Positions 10,289 to 22,000 are shown, numbered from the stretch's first letter. The stretch is 64,000 nucleotides of DNA from Pomphorhynchus laevis (GCA_012934845.2 WNNJ02001618.1:116173-180172); one strand, 5' to 3'. Translations and numbers: made by a program. Notes: a model not told the origin generated them from the letters alone.

Positions 10289-11758
10289 TTACGTGATACC
10301 GTCCACAATTTCATGCGATACTGGTAATCGTAGTGACCAGTTAGACTTATTTCCGGCCATCGGATTCGCTTCGGAATTTATTAAGATTGATTCTTTTATA
10401 AGACGACGTTGCAAGTTGTTTTCAACACAGATAATCTTAGCTTTTCCAAAGTCAATCCCATGATCGGTCGATAGGACGTGGTTGACAATGACAGACGAGG
10501 AGTCACCCCGTTTTAGCGCATATCGATGCTGATAAATGCGCTTGGAGAATGTTTGTCGAGTTTGTCCTACATAACCCGCGTCACAATCTTGGCAAGGAAT
10601 GCGGTATACGCCACTTACAGAGGACAATTTTGGTTTCTTTTTGAACATCCCAGATAAAGTGCAACATCTTTTGCGGTAAATTCGAATATTCGTCAATCCT
10701 AAGCGGTTTAGATCGTTTTGTAGTGATCTGCTGCACGAGTTGTTGATAAAGGTAGTGCCAATATACGAGGTCAGACTTGGTACTGTGTTTGTTCTAACCT
10801 CATCAGGGTTAGATAAGTTCATGCGACGACGTAGGAGTTTTTTTGACTGTCTTTCAGCCATTATGATTGCCCATTTTGGGTATCCTCTTTGTGTTAGTTT
10901 TTTCTTTATGGTCATTTGTTCGTAAAAAGCGGTTCGTTTAGATGAGCAAATAAGAGCCGGTCGTGTCAACAAAGAAATCGCAGTAGATATTTTGTAGCGA
11001 TCTGACATATGTGTGTGCCAAGGTGGCGGGCACCAAGAAATACCTGGTTTTCTGAACACTGATGTAATGACGCTGCTATCGTGTCGCTTGACCAAGACGT
11101 CCAAGAAGGAAATAGAGCTGGTACTGCTGTCGAAACATACATCCCATTGGATTGCAGAGTCTTTCCCATTGAGCGAGCTTTCAAATTCATTCAGTGAGGG
11201 TTTCTCACTCAGCACCATAAATACATCGTCGACATATCTCCACCAGTATTTTAGGGACGGTATGAAAGAGTAAACATCCGCCTCCCAGGAATTCATATAG
11301 ATGTTTGCGAGTGTCAGTCCTAACGGAGAGCCCATGGCTACACCATCGATCTGATCATAAATATTTCCATTGAACAAGAATGAATTTTTGGAGGTGCACC
11401 ATTGTATGAGACTCGACCATTGGAATATTGTGAGTTTCGGTGTTGTGCAATGCTCAGTGAGGAGTTTACTTGCCATTTGAATGGAAGGCTCCAGCGGAAC
11501 GTTCGTGAATAGGGACTTCACATCGGCAGTTGCAAAGAAGTACGAAGATCTGTACACTTGACTTAAGGAACAGGCAAAGTGAAGTCCATCCTTTATGAAA
11601 GACGATGTCCGTGGCATGTTAGAAACGATAAGACTGTTGATCATTTTGGCGAGATTATGACAGAATGAACCGTAGCTAGCGATAATAGGCCTCATTTGAA
11701 GAACATGCTTGTGTATCTTAGAAAGAAGATACAACATATTGGACAAAAATGTGTACAT
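10289..11758 (-). pseudogene. Penelope-like element: RT plus C-terminal GIY-YIG nuclease, 5' truncated
   Basis: The 489-residue frame begins inside the RT fingers (LLSKIHKHVLQMRPI). It then shows motif A ATADVKSLFTNVPL near residue 75, motif B GVAMGSPLGLTLANIY, and motif C WWRYVDDVF near residue 170. It ends with a GIY-YIG domain near residues 380-470 (GVYRIPC, then CDAGYVGQTRQTFSKRIYQH). This is the canonical PLE order, unlike the Naiad copies here. The usual N-terminal portion is missing, so the copy is truncated, but the remaining frame is open. The 3' tail to about 10150 contains the hairpin ACCGTTTGGTCGAAAG and an AATAAAA signal. Confidence 0.9.
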
Positions 11759-11838
11759 CGAATCTGGAATAAGTCTACTTCAAGGAAACAAGTTTAAACT
11801 TCTCAACAAAGATCCAATAGAAAAGTCTAATGTTATAT

Positions 11839-12235
11839 TTAGTTTAATTTTGTAAAGTACGTGCACGGCTTAGCTGATCTGAGAGCTCGCAAGCATGCAA
11901 AAGCTGCCTGTGCAATAGCAAACATAATTTTTCGTCTTAAATGCACTATAACTTCGGGATAGCTGGAAGAGTCACCGCGAGATGATTTTACCGCAATCTC
12001 TTTAAGAACAATACTGCCTCGCTCTGCAATCTTACCAGACGTGGAGAACACTGAAGAGATGAAGCTACTATGTTCATCTTAGTTAAACGTTCACCGTATT
12101 TAGCAATTTTTCGAGATTCGTTGAACTGGAATGCAAACACTAGGCTTTGATTGACGTAAGACTGAGCATGTACTGAGAAAATGTTGATGTCAAAAAACGA
12201 CCGTTCAAACCCACTTGCTTAAAAAAATCTGCTCA
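11839..12235 (-). pseudogene. LINE_C C-terminal part (distal end of the copy split across 11.8-22.4 kb)
   Basis: The minus strand gives GLNGRFFDINIFSQY-like sequence (REL signature: FFD.NIF), a gap with frame changes, then STSGKIAERGSIVLKEIAV and HLRRKIMFAIAQAAFACLRA. This parallels MERTFIDVCIFN and the C-terminal tail of the other LINE_C copies. It is the 3' end of the copy whose upstream parts lie at 14207-14372, 17246-18822 and 22001-22380. Confidence 0.75.
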
Positions 12236-14206
12236 TCTATCCCACCTTTCCTAACCACTTAGTTCAACTTGTCTATCCGCAACCGCACATTTTCTTCCAA
12301 CTGAAAATGCGCCACTGTTCGCCCTTTGATCAAAAAGAAATCTCTCGACCCTTCACTACCATCTTCGTACAGTCTTATCTCACTTCTCCCAATCCGGCAA
12401 CATTTCCGAAAGGCGGTCACAACTAGGCAAGAATAAAATTATAAAAAACGAAAGACCTTTATTAGACATTTAAAAAACATCTTTCATTTTTTGCAGCATA
12501 GTGTAGGTAAATTTTGAAATTAAAATTAATTTTTTTTCAAAAAAATTAAAATTTGAATATTTTTCATCTAAGTGTTCGTATTAGTTAAAAATTATCACAC
12601 AATAATTCACATTATGTATCTACACCATACATAAGTTTCAGCTCGATACGATGTATATTACGCTTCAGAGAAAATGTTAAATTTTTTGAACTTAAAAATA
12701 TTTTTTCCAAAAAAATCGATATGATAACCCATACTTTTTTCATCTCACAACATCGACCATCTATCAATTAACATTTACACAAAAACTTATAAATTGATTT
12801 ATTCAGTATGTTGAAAAAATTTAATTTTTAATTTTTTAAATTAAAAAATAATAATTTAAATTTTACCATTACCCTTGTTAGTAGTTTGTTTACTGCAATA
12901 TTATTATAATACGAGTACAAATCATATATCTACATTATTTTCAAGTTTAAGATTGATTTAACATGTATTACGTTGTAAAACAAAATTTAATTTTTTGAAC
13001 TTCAAAATACTTTTTAAGCACTTTGGTATGATATCATATCATCATTTTTAACTTATTATTTCCAACTTACAACAAATCAACGTATACATAAAAAATTGGC
13101 ATCATTACTTTATTATCTTGAATAAAAATAAATTTATTTTTAACAATTTTAAAAATTTTAAACGCTAGTTTAAATTTGGCGGAATTCGCGTGGAGTCATT
13201 GGTGTAGACATAATAACGTTGATATTTTCGACCAATTATTAAGTGGCATCTCTGATATTTATTAAAAACTGTTTTTTCTTTCCTGTTACATATTTTAATT
13301 ACAGCTTAAAATATCGTTTTGAGCCATTCAACACATGCGTTATCATCACGTAGTGGTCCGCTGATCAATGCGTGAAAATTCCAAAACATCTGAAAATCGT
13401 TCAAACACATTATAATTTTAGTTTTCTCATTATTGAAGAAATAAAACCAGGTAAAATTTAAATTATTTTTTTAAATTTTAAAAATTAAAAATTAAATTTT
13501 TTCAGCATACTGAATAAATCAATTCATAAGGTTTTGTGTAAATGTTAATTGATAGATGGTCGATGTTGTGAGATTAAAAAAGTATTGGTTATCATATCGA
13601 TTTTTTTAGGAAAAATATTTTAAAGTTCAAAAAATTGAACATTTTCTCTGAAGCGTAATATACGTCGTATCGAGCTAAAACTTATGTATGGTGTAGATAC
13701 ATAATGTGATATCATTGTGTGATAATCTTTAACTAATCTAAACACTTACTTGAAAAATATTCAAATTTTAATTTTTTTGAAAAAAATTTAATTCTAATTT
13801 CAAAATTTACCTACACTATGCTGCAAAAAATGAAAGATGTTTTTTTAAATGTCTAATAAATGTATTTCGTTTTTTATAAATTTTTTCATGCCTAGTTGTG
13901 TCCGCCTTTCGGAAATGTTGCCCCCAATCATCTCTAAACTCCTTGAGCGTCTTGTTCTCAAGCAAGTGAATGCATATCTATTTCCTTCCAACTTGTTCGC
14001 TCCCTTCCAAGCTGCTTTTCGCTCTAATCACTATACTGAAATTGCCTGTCTTAAAGTTTATAACGACTTATTAATCTCGCGCGATCAAAAATTATGTAGT
14101 GTCATAGTTTCTCTTGATCTCTCATCTGCTTTCGACATCGTCGATCACTCGATTCTTCTCCATCGCCTTCGTCATGATTATGGCTTCTCTTTACACACTG
14201 TGACTT
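12236..14206 (+). pseudogene. LINE_E copy 1 (L2/CR1-like RT fragment), interrupted
   Basis: On the right side the frame IISKLLERLVLKQVNAYLF, then VIVSLDLSSAFDIVDHSILL, is the start of an L2/CR1-like RT (motif A with FDIVDH). The left 160 bases appear to be the linker between endonuclease and RT. A 1.5-kb long-TIR element (12396-13922) separates them. The copy lies inside a LINE_C element of opposite orientation and ends at about 14206, where LINE_C resumes. Boundaries are accurate to some tens of bases. Confidence 0.65.
12396..13922. mobile_element. Long terminal-inverted-repeat element, non-autonomous
   Basis: The ends are GGCAACATTTCCGAAAGGCG and its reverse complement. Inverted repeats of about 470 bp span 12396-12867 and 13450-13922, with a 580-bp centre. 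The flanks carry CCCAATC at 12388-12394 and 13923-13929, a candidate 7-bp target-site duplication (one extra C on the left). Within each arm and the centre there are diverged repeats of a unit near 250 bp containing TTTTTTGAAC. No transposase frame is present. The superfamily is unclear: long-TIR non-autonomous DNA transposon or foldback element. It inserted into LINE_E copy 1. Confidence 0.75.
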
Positions 14207-14372
14207 GTACAATTCACTAAGCCAAGAAGCCGACCCATTTACAGACGCATGAGAAATTATATTTGCTGCAAAATAACACAGTCGCTCGATATCGAAATCC
14301 ATACTATTTTTAAGATCCAGATTTCGTTGATAAGCAATTTCTTTATGAACAAAAAATTTTAAGAGCTTAAAC
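14207..14372 (-). pseudogene. LINE_C thumb fragment
   Basis: The minus strand encodes FFVHKEIAYQRNLDLKN and IERLCYFAANIISHASVNGS, ending SASWLSELY. This aligns with VRLFEDAENILQYASLKGASSWL of the plus-strand LINE_C at 24.6 kb. It is sandwiched between the two LINE_E insertions and belongs to the split minus-strand LINE_C copy. Confidence 0.75.
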
Positions 14373-14378
14373 ACACAT

Positions 14379-17239
14379 TCCAGATCAATCCAGTTCCAGA
14401 TCAATCCAGTTCTAGATCAATTCAGTTTCAGATCAATCCAGCTCCAGATCAATCCAGTTCCAGATCAATACAGTTCCAGATCAATTCAGTTCCAGATCAA
14501 TCCAGTTCCAGATCAATACAGTTCCAGATCAATTCAGTTCCAGATCAATTCAGTTCCAGATCAATCCAGTTCCAGATCAATCCAGTTCCAGATCAATCCA
14601 GTTCCAGATCAATCCAGTTCCAGATCAATCCAGTTCCAGATCAATCCAGTTCCAGATCAATCCAGTTCCAGATCAATCCAGTTCCAGATCAATCCAGTTT
14701 CAGATCAATCCAGTTCCAGATCAATCCAGTTCCAGATCAATCCAGCAAATTTAACAGTTTTAACGCACAAAGACGTCGATGGGAGGACGAAAGAAGACAG
14801 CTACGACCGACACCAACTGTGCTCAACTACAAGTACAATGCTCGATGCACGACTGCAGCGTCTGGACTACAATCGCATGCGACAGCAGTAAGTCTAAAGA
14901 AGACTTCATATGCGGCTTTTGTGCCAACAAACTCATACGCGACCTCTCCCATAAGAACATATTAACCTCCAACGTGTCCACTCAAACCACCCCAGTCGTT
15001 TCTGATATCCTTTGTCAACCCACTGATCCGGTTATCACATGCACTTCTAATTCCATGTCTCCACTTCCCGACACCCCCGTATCTTCCCTTCTGTCCCGTT
15101 TATCAATAACCTACATCCCTCAATCAAAATCACCTCCACCAACCTCCACAATCCTTCCACTCATAACCTTTCTTCACATCGCTCACCACCCTCTATATTA
15201 TCCAAATCCTCTTTGTATTCCGCTGGCAAACCTACTCCCTTGATATCCTCAATTCCCAGCTCTCATATCTTGATCTCACCAACTCACGTTACTCGTCCTC
15301 CTTTACGGAAACGCTTTCCTTCTCGCGATCGTTGCGTCATCGTCAATAATATCACTCCTTACACCTCTTTATCTCCACAAGCACGTCTCGACCACGACGT
15401 TTCCACAATCAGATCCATCCTCTCGTATCTTGTTCATGCGGATAAACCATCCTTTTTCAACAACATCTCTTCTGTCGCATTCATCCGCCTAAATAAATCT
15501 TCTCAATCTAATCCTTTCCAGCCCCCTCTCCTAAAAATTGTATTCAATCATTGCTCTCACGCGTCTTATGTCCTCTCCCAACGATTCAAACTCATGTCCT
15601 CTTCAGCCATTCGCATTTTACCCGATTGCACCCCCTACGAAATCGCTCAACTCTCATCTGCCCGCATCGAAAAACGCCGTCGCGAGGAAAACGGCGAAAC
15701 ATCTCTCTCCCTCCGAAGCATCGACGGAAATTTTCAAGTTGTCCGCACCCGCCCAAAAATTCGATGGCGCTTTATCTCCCCTATGTATCTTCTCCACTAG
15801 CCCCTACCACCACTACACACGATTCCGCCTCGGCCTCCTCAACACTAGATATATTCACAATAAATCCGATCTAATCTTCAACTTATTCACCAAGCAATCC
15901 ATCGATCTCTTCTGCCTCACCGAATCCTGGCACTCCAATTATGACGGCATCTCCATCCGCCGTTTGCTCTCCGCCGGTTGCTCACTTGTCAAATCCGCTC
16001 GCCCCCTTAGCAATCATGGCGGCATTGTCGCATTCGCCCGTTACCCCGCGGCTATTCGCAAAGTCACTTTCAGTCCGTGCTCTTTTGAACTGCTCACTTG
16101 TCGTTCTTCTAATCCGATCACTCTAGATCTCGCCATTCTATACCGTCATGGTTCATCAGCTCCTACATCCTTATTTTTCACAAAACTCGCTGACCTTCTG
16201 TCCCACTGTTCTTTGTCCTCAATCCTTTCAATCGTTCTTGGCGACTTCAACATTCGCCTCGACCGCCCCTCTTCCACAGAGTTAATCCAGTTCATCAACA
16301 TCCTATCCATATCTTTTGCGGGGTCCCACGAGGTTCAATCCTAGGTCCCCTGCTTTTCTCTCTTTTGCTTGGCGATCTCTCTCCTTTATCAAACCTTTTT
16401 CCTTTAACGTCATCCAATACGCAGATGACATGCTCATCTATGCTCATGCACCCGCACATCGCATACCCGATATCGCAATTCCGCCTCCAACTGTCTTTCT
16501 TCTATCTACGAACGTCTCTCCAATCCCCATCTCGTTCTAAACCCCGACAAGTCTAAAATAATGTGGATCCTTTCCCGTAAGCCAAACATATCTCCTCCCA
16601 CTGTATATTTTGCCTCATCGATCATCCCCATAGTCCACAATCTCACTTTCTTAGGCTTCCATTTCGATGATCACCTTTCCCTTAAACCCTTCGTCCGTGA
16701 CAAGGTCCGCTCGTCTAACTTAATTCTCCGTGACATCCGCCGTATCCGCCCCCTTATCGACTTCCGTTCTTGTATTTCTCTTCTTTCATCGCTTCTTTTC
16801 TCTAAAATCGATTACTACCTTAGCATTTTCGCCAATTCTCCAAAATCTATCATTCTACCACCACAACGCATAATCAACTCCGCCATTCGAGTGCTCTTTC
16901 GTCTCTGTCGCTTCGACCACATATCCACATATCTTGCCCAACTCTTCTTGCCCACCATCCCCATCCGCATTAACCTCCGCCTTCTCGTAACTTTTCGTCT
17001 CATCGCTGTCGGATCCCCATCGTTCATCAACCTTCCTTTCTTAGACGACACTCGCCTCACCTCGCTATCGCTGCGTTTCCGTCATACCCTCTTACTCTAC
17101 TTTCTCAGTTACTCTAACAACTATGGTCTACGATCCTTCCTCGTCGCCGCCCTACTAACCTAAAATAAACTCCTTCTCGACGTCCGCCGCGCTCTCTCCT
17201 TTATCACATTCAAACACCTCCTCCGTTCACACTTTCTCG
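14379..17239 (+). pseudogene. LINE_E copy 2 (L2/CR1-like LINE), internally deleted
   Basis: After a 16-bp tandem repeat (14381-14745) an ORF starting at 14779 has a PHD-finger-like cluster (CSMHDCSVWTTIACD, then FICGFCANKL). A second frame region holds the apurinic-type endonuclease: RLGLLNTRYIHNKSDLI, LFCLTESWH, NHGGIVAFARY and VLGDFNIRLDRP. The RT then begins abruptly at GVPRGSILGPLLFSLLL (motif B), followed by VIQYADDMLIYAH (motif C, YADD), FLGFHFDDHLSLK and the thumb. About 1 kb between endonuclease and motif B is deleted, and frame changes are present. The flanks ACACAT (14373-14378 and 17240-17245) suggest a short target-site duplication in LINE_C. Confidence 0.8.
14381..14745 (+). repeat. 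16-bp minisatellite (about 23 copies) at the head of LINE_E
   Basis: The unit CAGTTCCAGATCAATC repeats about 23 times with scattered single-base variants (e.g. AATACAG, AATTCAG). It lies at the 5' boundary of LINE_E copy 2, directly before the first ORF. It therefore probably belongs to the element's 5' UTR, where some LINEs carry repeated promoter monomers. Confidence 0.9.
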
Positions 17240-17245
17240 ACACAT

Positions 17246-18822
17246 GATTTTCATTTTTGTTTTGATGTGGTCATGTAAGCGTGCGCTGGCACGCATTTGC
17301 CACGTTAAATATTTTTTACATACAGACGCCTGCAAAGTAAATAGATCAGCTCCTGAAAACTCGGAATCATACGTTTCGCTTAGGGATTGTGAACATTTAT
17401 ATTCGAGAAAATTCGTAAAACTGGGATCATTGATACCGATCCCACTCATCTTGATACGGTAGGATATAATTGTGTACCAATCAACATCGACAACGCGGTT
17501 TGTAATCGCGTGAATAAAGTGTCCACTGATAGGATCGAATAGTTTAAATAAATGATGAGACTGACAAACGATAATTCAAAAATAATGCGCCCATTTGAAT
17601 TGAACTGACTTGGTCATGCCCGAATAAGCCACATGCGGATAAATCGCAGCTACATTTGTAAGACGGTTAATTAATTTAGACTATGATCGACACTTATTCA
17701 ATGTAGTTGATTCAACGAAGTCAGCATCGCTTATAGGAACGCTCAGAATTTCAATACCCTTAGTGATTGGATTCAGTTCAGGCAGAGAACTCAATGAAAC
17801 AAATTCTGTATGAGTAAGGAATTGTGTCTTTTCCGGTTTTACATGATAACCGAAAATAGGGCCTTTATTTACCAAGATATCCCAAACGACACAGGTCATC
17901 AACGGTGCCATCAAAATTCGAGTCATCAGCACACCACCTTTGCAACACACCAGGGGAATGCTTATCGATCAAATCGATGAGCGGTAAGGACGGCATTGCG
18001 AAGCAGCAATGGCAAAGTGTTCGCCTTGTGTGAATCCTTCGTTCGAAAATAGAATTCACTCAGAGATAATTGAGCAGATTTCGTGAAGACGTTCCTTAAA
18101 GCAATTGTAAGCGCATGACATATGTTTTCGATGTTATGCAAGGCTACATTTCTGTTGATTGTGTTAAACGCGCTAGAAGCGTCAACAGCCAAAATGCAGT
18201 AATCACGATTATAATGGAAAAATTGCGAATGGATTTGACGTTATACTCAATACCACCCTTCTTTGAAGCTGCTAGTTTGGTCCTGCCGGCTGTGTGTTGT
18301 ATATCACTTTTGACTAACTGTAGTAACGCTTTGCATATAATGCGACTGGAAACATCGCAAATACTGATCGAGCGAATTTCACCACATTTTTCTTGATGGC
18401 AACCAGTTTGCAAGCTGTAAAGGAATCAAAGGAGCTGTATGTCGTTATTTCGATAGCCATGGTTATCCTAAAATCGACTAAAGCTCTAGCAAGTGTGTGC
18501 GTACACGGTCCACAACCTATCAGCATGTTTCTACATGATATCAAATCAATTCCGGATGTTCCGGCACTACCACGGGTATTTTTCAGGATTGAATTATGAG
18601 ATCCTAATTAAGCAAGTAAAATCGTACCTGGTTGTGAAACTAACAGTCGAGTAAAGTGGAGGGTAAAACAGCATCACATTGAATCTCAGGAGCATCAGGA
18701 TGCAGTTCTTGTAATATCTCATTGACAGACTTAGAACCTATCATTGCAGCGAAGGGCACTGAATCAGCTGCGAATTCGTCTGATAAGACTAAAGTCGCGG
18801 CTGTGATCATTCCTCGATTCAT
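17246..18822 (-). pseudogene. LINE_C RT region (middle of the split copy)
   Basis: Minus-strand fragments run from TLVLSDEFAADSVPFAA and LQELHPDAPEIQ (N-terminal region) through RT words LYAKRYYS, FTQGEHFAIAA (motif B equivalent of GVTQGDPFAMAA), YADDSNFDG-like and GPIFGYHVKPEKTQFL. The thumb follows with KMSGIGINDPSFTNFLE. Many frame changes and stops are present. The upstream end at 18822 is the RTE insertion site; the downstream end at 17246 is the LINE_E insertion site. Confidence 0.8.
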
Positions 18823-21800
18823 CTTCTTCTTAGCGTTTATCCCGTATGACGGGGTCCGCTTGCCACGATCGTTGACGCCAAAATGCCTTCTTTGCTGCGT
18901 CTTTGGGCGTGAGTCCGACCATTTTCATGTCCTTAAGAAGGGTATCCATCCATCTTTTCTGTGGTCTTCCTATTGGTCTCTTTCCGTCGACCTCGATTTG
19001 AAATGGTGCCTGCGCTAATGTGTTCACGTCTGCCCTCATTACATGTCCATACCATCGCAGCCTTGATTCTCTCAGTTTGTCTGCTATGGGTGCTACGCCA
19101 AATCGCTTGCGGATGTCTTCGTTACGGACATGATCTAGGCGAGTCTTTCCTGCGATCCACCTTAGCATTTTGGTTTCCATGCATCCAAGCTTACGTTCTG
19201 CTTCTGCTGTCATTGCCCAGCACTCAGCACCGTACATTGCTACAGGCCGTATTACGCTTCTGTAGAACTTCGATTTGAGTTTGTCTGGCATGCGTTTGTC
19301 GCACAAAACTCCAGTGGCTGCTCTCCATTTTGTCCAGCTTGCGTTGATGCGAGTGGTGACGTCTTTTGCCACTCCTCCTGTGCTGGAGATGACTGATCCC
19401 AGATATTTGAACGCAGTTGTCTTTGGCAGAAGCACGCCATTAACTGATATGCTTACATCTTCGTTCTGGTTCGTCGTCATGTACTCTGTTTTGGCTCTGT
19501 TCAGTTTCAACCCAAACTGTGCCAGGCGATCGTGCCATTGCTGAACTTGTTGCTCGAGGTCATGTTTGTCTTTAGATACCAGCATAACATCGTCGGCATA
19601 CAGGATGGTCCATGGTGCTTGTCTTAGAAGGTCTTTCGTAATCACGTCCATAACTATGATGAATAGTAATGGGGAGAGTGCAGATCCTTGGTGCACACCG
19701 ACTGAGATTGGAAATTCTCTGGATTTTCCCGCTGCTGTTAGCACATTGCTCGTCGTTCCTTTGTACAACATCTTCACCCATTCGATCAATTCCTCCGGTA
19801 CTTTTCTGCGTCTCAAAGCGTACCATATAAGCTTATGAGGTACTCTGTCGAACGCTTTCTCAAGGTCCAGAATAGCTACATGGAGGGGCTGCTTCTTCTC
19901 TCTGTGCTTTTCAAGGAGTAGTCTGGCTGAGTGTATTGCATCGATGGCTCCACAGTTGCGCACAAAGCCTGCCTGGTTGACACTTAGTTTGACGGAGTCA
20001 CGGATTCTCTTGTCGAGCACTCTCTCGAAGATTTTCATGGTGTGACTGAGAAGACGAATTGGGCGGTAGTTTTCACAATCTGCTGGGCTTCCTTTCTGCT
20101 TCCAGATTGGGATAGTTATGCTTCGACTCCAGTCTTCTGGCACCTCTTTTGCGTCAACAATCTTCTGGAGAAAATTAGTTAGCCATGGTGTCCACTCATC
20201 CAGATTGATTCTCCAGAAGTCCACCGCTAAATCATCGGGTCCGTTGGCTTTACCCGGCTTCATCTTCATCATTGCCTCTCTGACCTCTGCACCATTGAGT
20301 GGATCGACTTGTGTGTGATTTGGAGTCCCCTCTGGTATTGGTGGATGTTCAAACTCTTCTGTAAAGATGGCTTTAAAATATCTTCTCCATCTCTCCAGCA
20401 CGTCTTGTGGGTGTATAATGAGTTTTCCCTGCTCATTGCTGATACCATGGAACTTCTCGATGTCTGCTGCCTTCTTCCGTCTTGAACGGGCTAGTCGGTA
20501 CACGCCTTTTTCTCCTTCTCGAGTGTCGAGCTTTTGGTAGAGGTTATCTAGGTGGTTACTCCTAGCAATAGCCACTTGTTTCCTTGCTTTCTTTTTCGCT
20601 CGGTGATATTCATCTTTGTTCTCCTGTGTTTGTGCTATCCGGAGAGCCTTGTATGAATTTTTCTTTGCCTTCACTGCGTCTTTGACCTCTTCTGTCCAAA
20701 ACCAAGTTTCTTTGTCGATGTATTTTTGACATGGCTTGGTGGATCCGAGTATGTGCTTTGCAGCTAGGTGGATCGTGCAGCGCAACGCGGTCCAGGTGTC
20801 CTGTACTCCATGTATGCTAGGTAGTCTTATCCGGGCCAGCTTTGCCTTTGTTCCAACTGTGTCTTCTTCCCTCAGTTTCCACCACTTGATTCGGCTCGTC
20901 TTTGTTTGTTCTGGCCTCGGTTTACGGGGGACTTCAATTTTCAGGTCACATATCAGTGGCTTATGTTGAGTCGCTGTGGTCTCTGATGGAATGACCTTTG
21001 TGTCTAGCACCGTCTTCTTGTGTTTTCGCCTCACCAGGACAAAATCAATTTGCGACTTCCTAATTTGTGAGCCCGTTCCATGGTAATATGTGTACAGGTG
21101 GCTCGGCCTTTTTGTGAAGTTGGTGTTGGTGATGGTGAGGTTGTGCGTAGTTGCAAACTCCAGTAGTTGTTCCCCTTCTGCGTTCTTCTCACCTATGCCA
21201 TATCCACCGTGACATTCACTCTCATCCGTCTGTCCAACATGGGCATTCATATCACCGGCTATGATCACATAGTCTTCTTCGGGGACTTCTGCCATCTTTT
21301 CATCTAGCATTTCCCAGAAGTCCAGCTTCTCTTTATCTGTGCATCCTGTTTGAGGAGCGTACACAGAGAAGTAGTGTACGGTCGTTTCGCATAATGCCAG
21401 CTTAATCTTCATCAACCTCCCAGTGTATCGCGTCACTTCGCACACTTGGTCTCTGAGTCTCTCTGCTACGACAATGGCTACCCCGTTTCGTGCTGTCTCA
21501 GTTCCCATATAATACAGTTTGTATCCGTCTCCAATTTCCTTGGCTTTTCCGCCCTTCCATTTAGTCTCTTGTATTGCAAGAATGTCAATCTTTCTCCTCT
21601 TTAGGTCAGCTGCAATTTCTCGAGATTTACCCGTCAGTGTTCCTACGTTGAGCGTTGCAACTCGTACGTATGATTGGGCCAGATCACTTGCGTCTCGGCG
21701 TCGTCCTTCCGTCGTGAACCCTCGCTTATTTGCCGAACAGACCGGGTCTTGTCTGATCGCACATCCTCGTGAATTTTTCGAACAGGCCGGATGGCACCTC

Positions 21801-22000
21801 CTGAACGCGTCGTCTACAGAGGACGCCTTAGTATTGGCGGGGTCATTTTGATTAAACTTTATCATGGTTTGATGGTTGCGACAATTGTTTTCCCGACCGG
21901 CTGCCGCATGCCTGTCGTCGGTAAGGTCCGCGTTTGGTTCACGCTCACAGAGAGTAAGCGTTATCCAGTGGTACCACGAGGAGGAACGGACCGCACCACC
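18823..22000 (-). mobile_element. RTE-clade LINE, apparently full length, with target-site duplication
   Basis: The element is 3178 bp. It is bounded by CATTCCTCGATTCAT at 18808-18822 and again at 22001-22015, a perfect 15-bp target-site duplication inside the LINE_C ORF. On the minus strand it starts GGTGGTGCGGTCCGTTCC and ends just after its stop codon with GAAGAAG. A very short 3' UTR with a simple-repeat end is typical of RTE elements. Intactness of both ends and of the ORF makes it the youngest insertion in this nest. Confidence 0.93.
18830..21865 (-). CDS. RTE-type ORF2: apurinic endonuclease and reverse transcriptase
   Basis: This is one open frame of 1011 residues from the first ATG inside the element (MIKFNQNDPANT). 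An upstream in-frame extension to 22069 reads into LINE_C and is not part of it. The endonuclease (about 66-300) shows VATLNVGTLTGKS, LAIQETKW, SVYAPQTGC, IIAGDMNAHVG and SQIDFVLV. The RT (about 500-800) shows ITIPIWKQKG, NYRPIRLLSH, AILDLEKAFDRVPH, GVHQGSALSPLLF and TILYADDVMLV, followed by FKYLGSVIS and the C-terminal RWYGHVMR and GRPQKRWMD. Length, order and motifs match RTE/BovB-like LINEs. No break is seen, so it could be retrotransposition-competent. Confidence 0.95.
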   Translation of the reverse strand: MIKFNQNDPANTKASSVDDAFRRCHPACSKNSRGCAIRQDPVCSANKRGFTTEGRRRDASDLAQSYVRVATLNVGTLTGKSREIAADLKRRKIDILAIQETKWKGGKAKEIGDGYKLYYMGTETARNGVAIVVAERLRDQVCEVTRYTGRLMKIKLALCETTVHYFSVYAPQTGCTDKEKLDFWEMLDEKMAEVPEEDYVIIAGDMNAHVGQTDESECHGGYGIGEKNAEGEQLLEFATTHNLTITNTNFTKRPSHLYTYYHGTGSQIRKSQIDFVLVRRKHKKTVLDTKVIPSETTATQHKPLICDLKIEVPRKPRPEQTKTSRIKWWKLREEDTVGTKAKLARIRLPSIHGVQDTWTALRCTIHLAAKHILGSTKPCQKYIDKETWFWTEEVKDAVKAKKNSYKALRIAQTQENKDEYHRAKKKARKQVAIARSNHLDNLYQKLDTREGEKGVYRLARSRRKKAADIEKFHGISNEQGKLIIHPQDVLERWRRYFKAIFTEEFEHPPIPEGTPNHTQVDPLNGAEVREAMMKMKPGKANGPDDLAVDFWRINLDEWTPWLTNFLQKIVDAKEVPEDWSRSITIPIWKQKGSPADCENYRPIRLLSHTMKIFERVLDKRIRDSVKLSVNQAGFVRNCGAIDAIHSARLLLEKHREKKQPLHVAILDLEKAFDRVPHKLIWYALRRRKVPEELIEWVKMLYKGTTSNVLTAAGKSREFPISVGVHQGSALSPLLFIIVMDVITKDLLRQAPWTILYADDVMLVSKDKHDLEQQVQQWHDRLAQFGLKLNRAKTEYMTTNQNEDVSISVNGVLLPKTTAFKYLGSVISSTGGVAKDVTTRINASWTKWRAATGVLCDKRMPDKLKSKFYRSVIRPVAMYGAECWAMTAEAERKLGCMETKMLRWIAGKTRLDHVRNEDIRKRFGVAPIADKLRESRLRWYGHVMRADVNTLAQAPFQIEVDGKRPIGRPQKRWMDTLLKDMKMVGLTPKDAAKKAFWRQRSWQADPVIRDKR

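Noticed and set aside
13849-13900. N-terminal part of the LINE_E frame MSNKCISFFINFF
   Set aside because: This part lies inside the long-TIR element; the RT sequence only begins after 13922.
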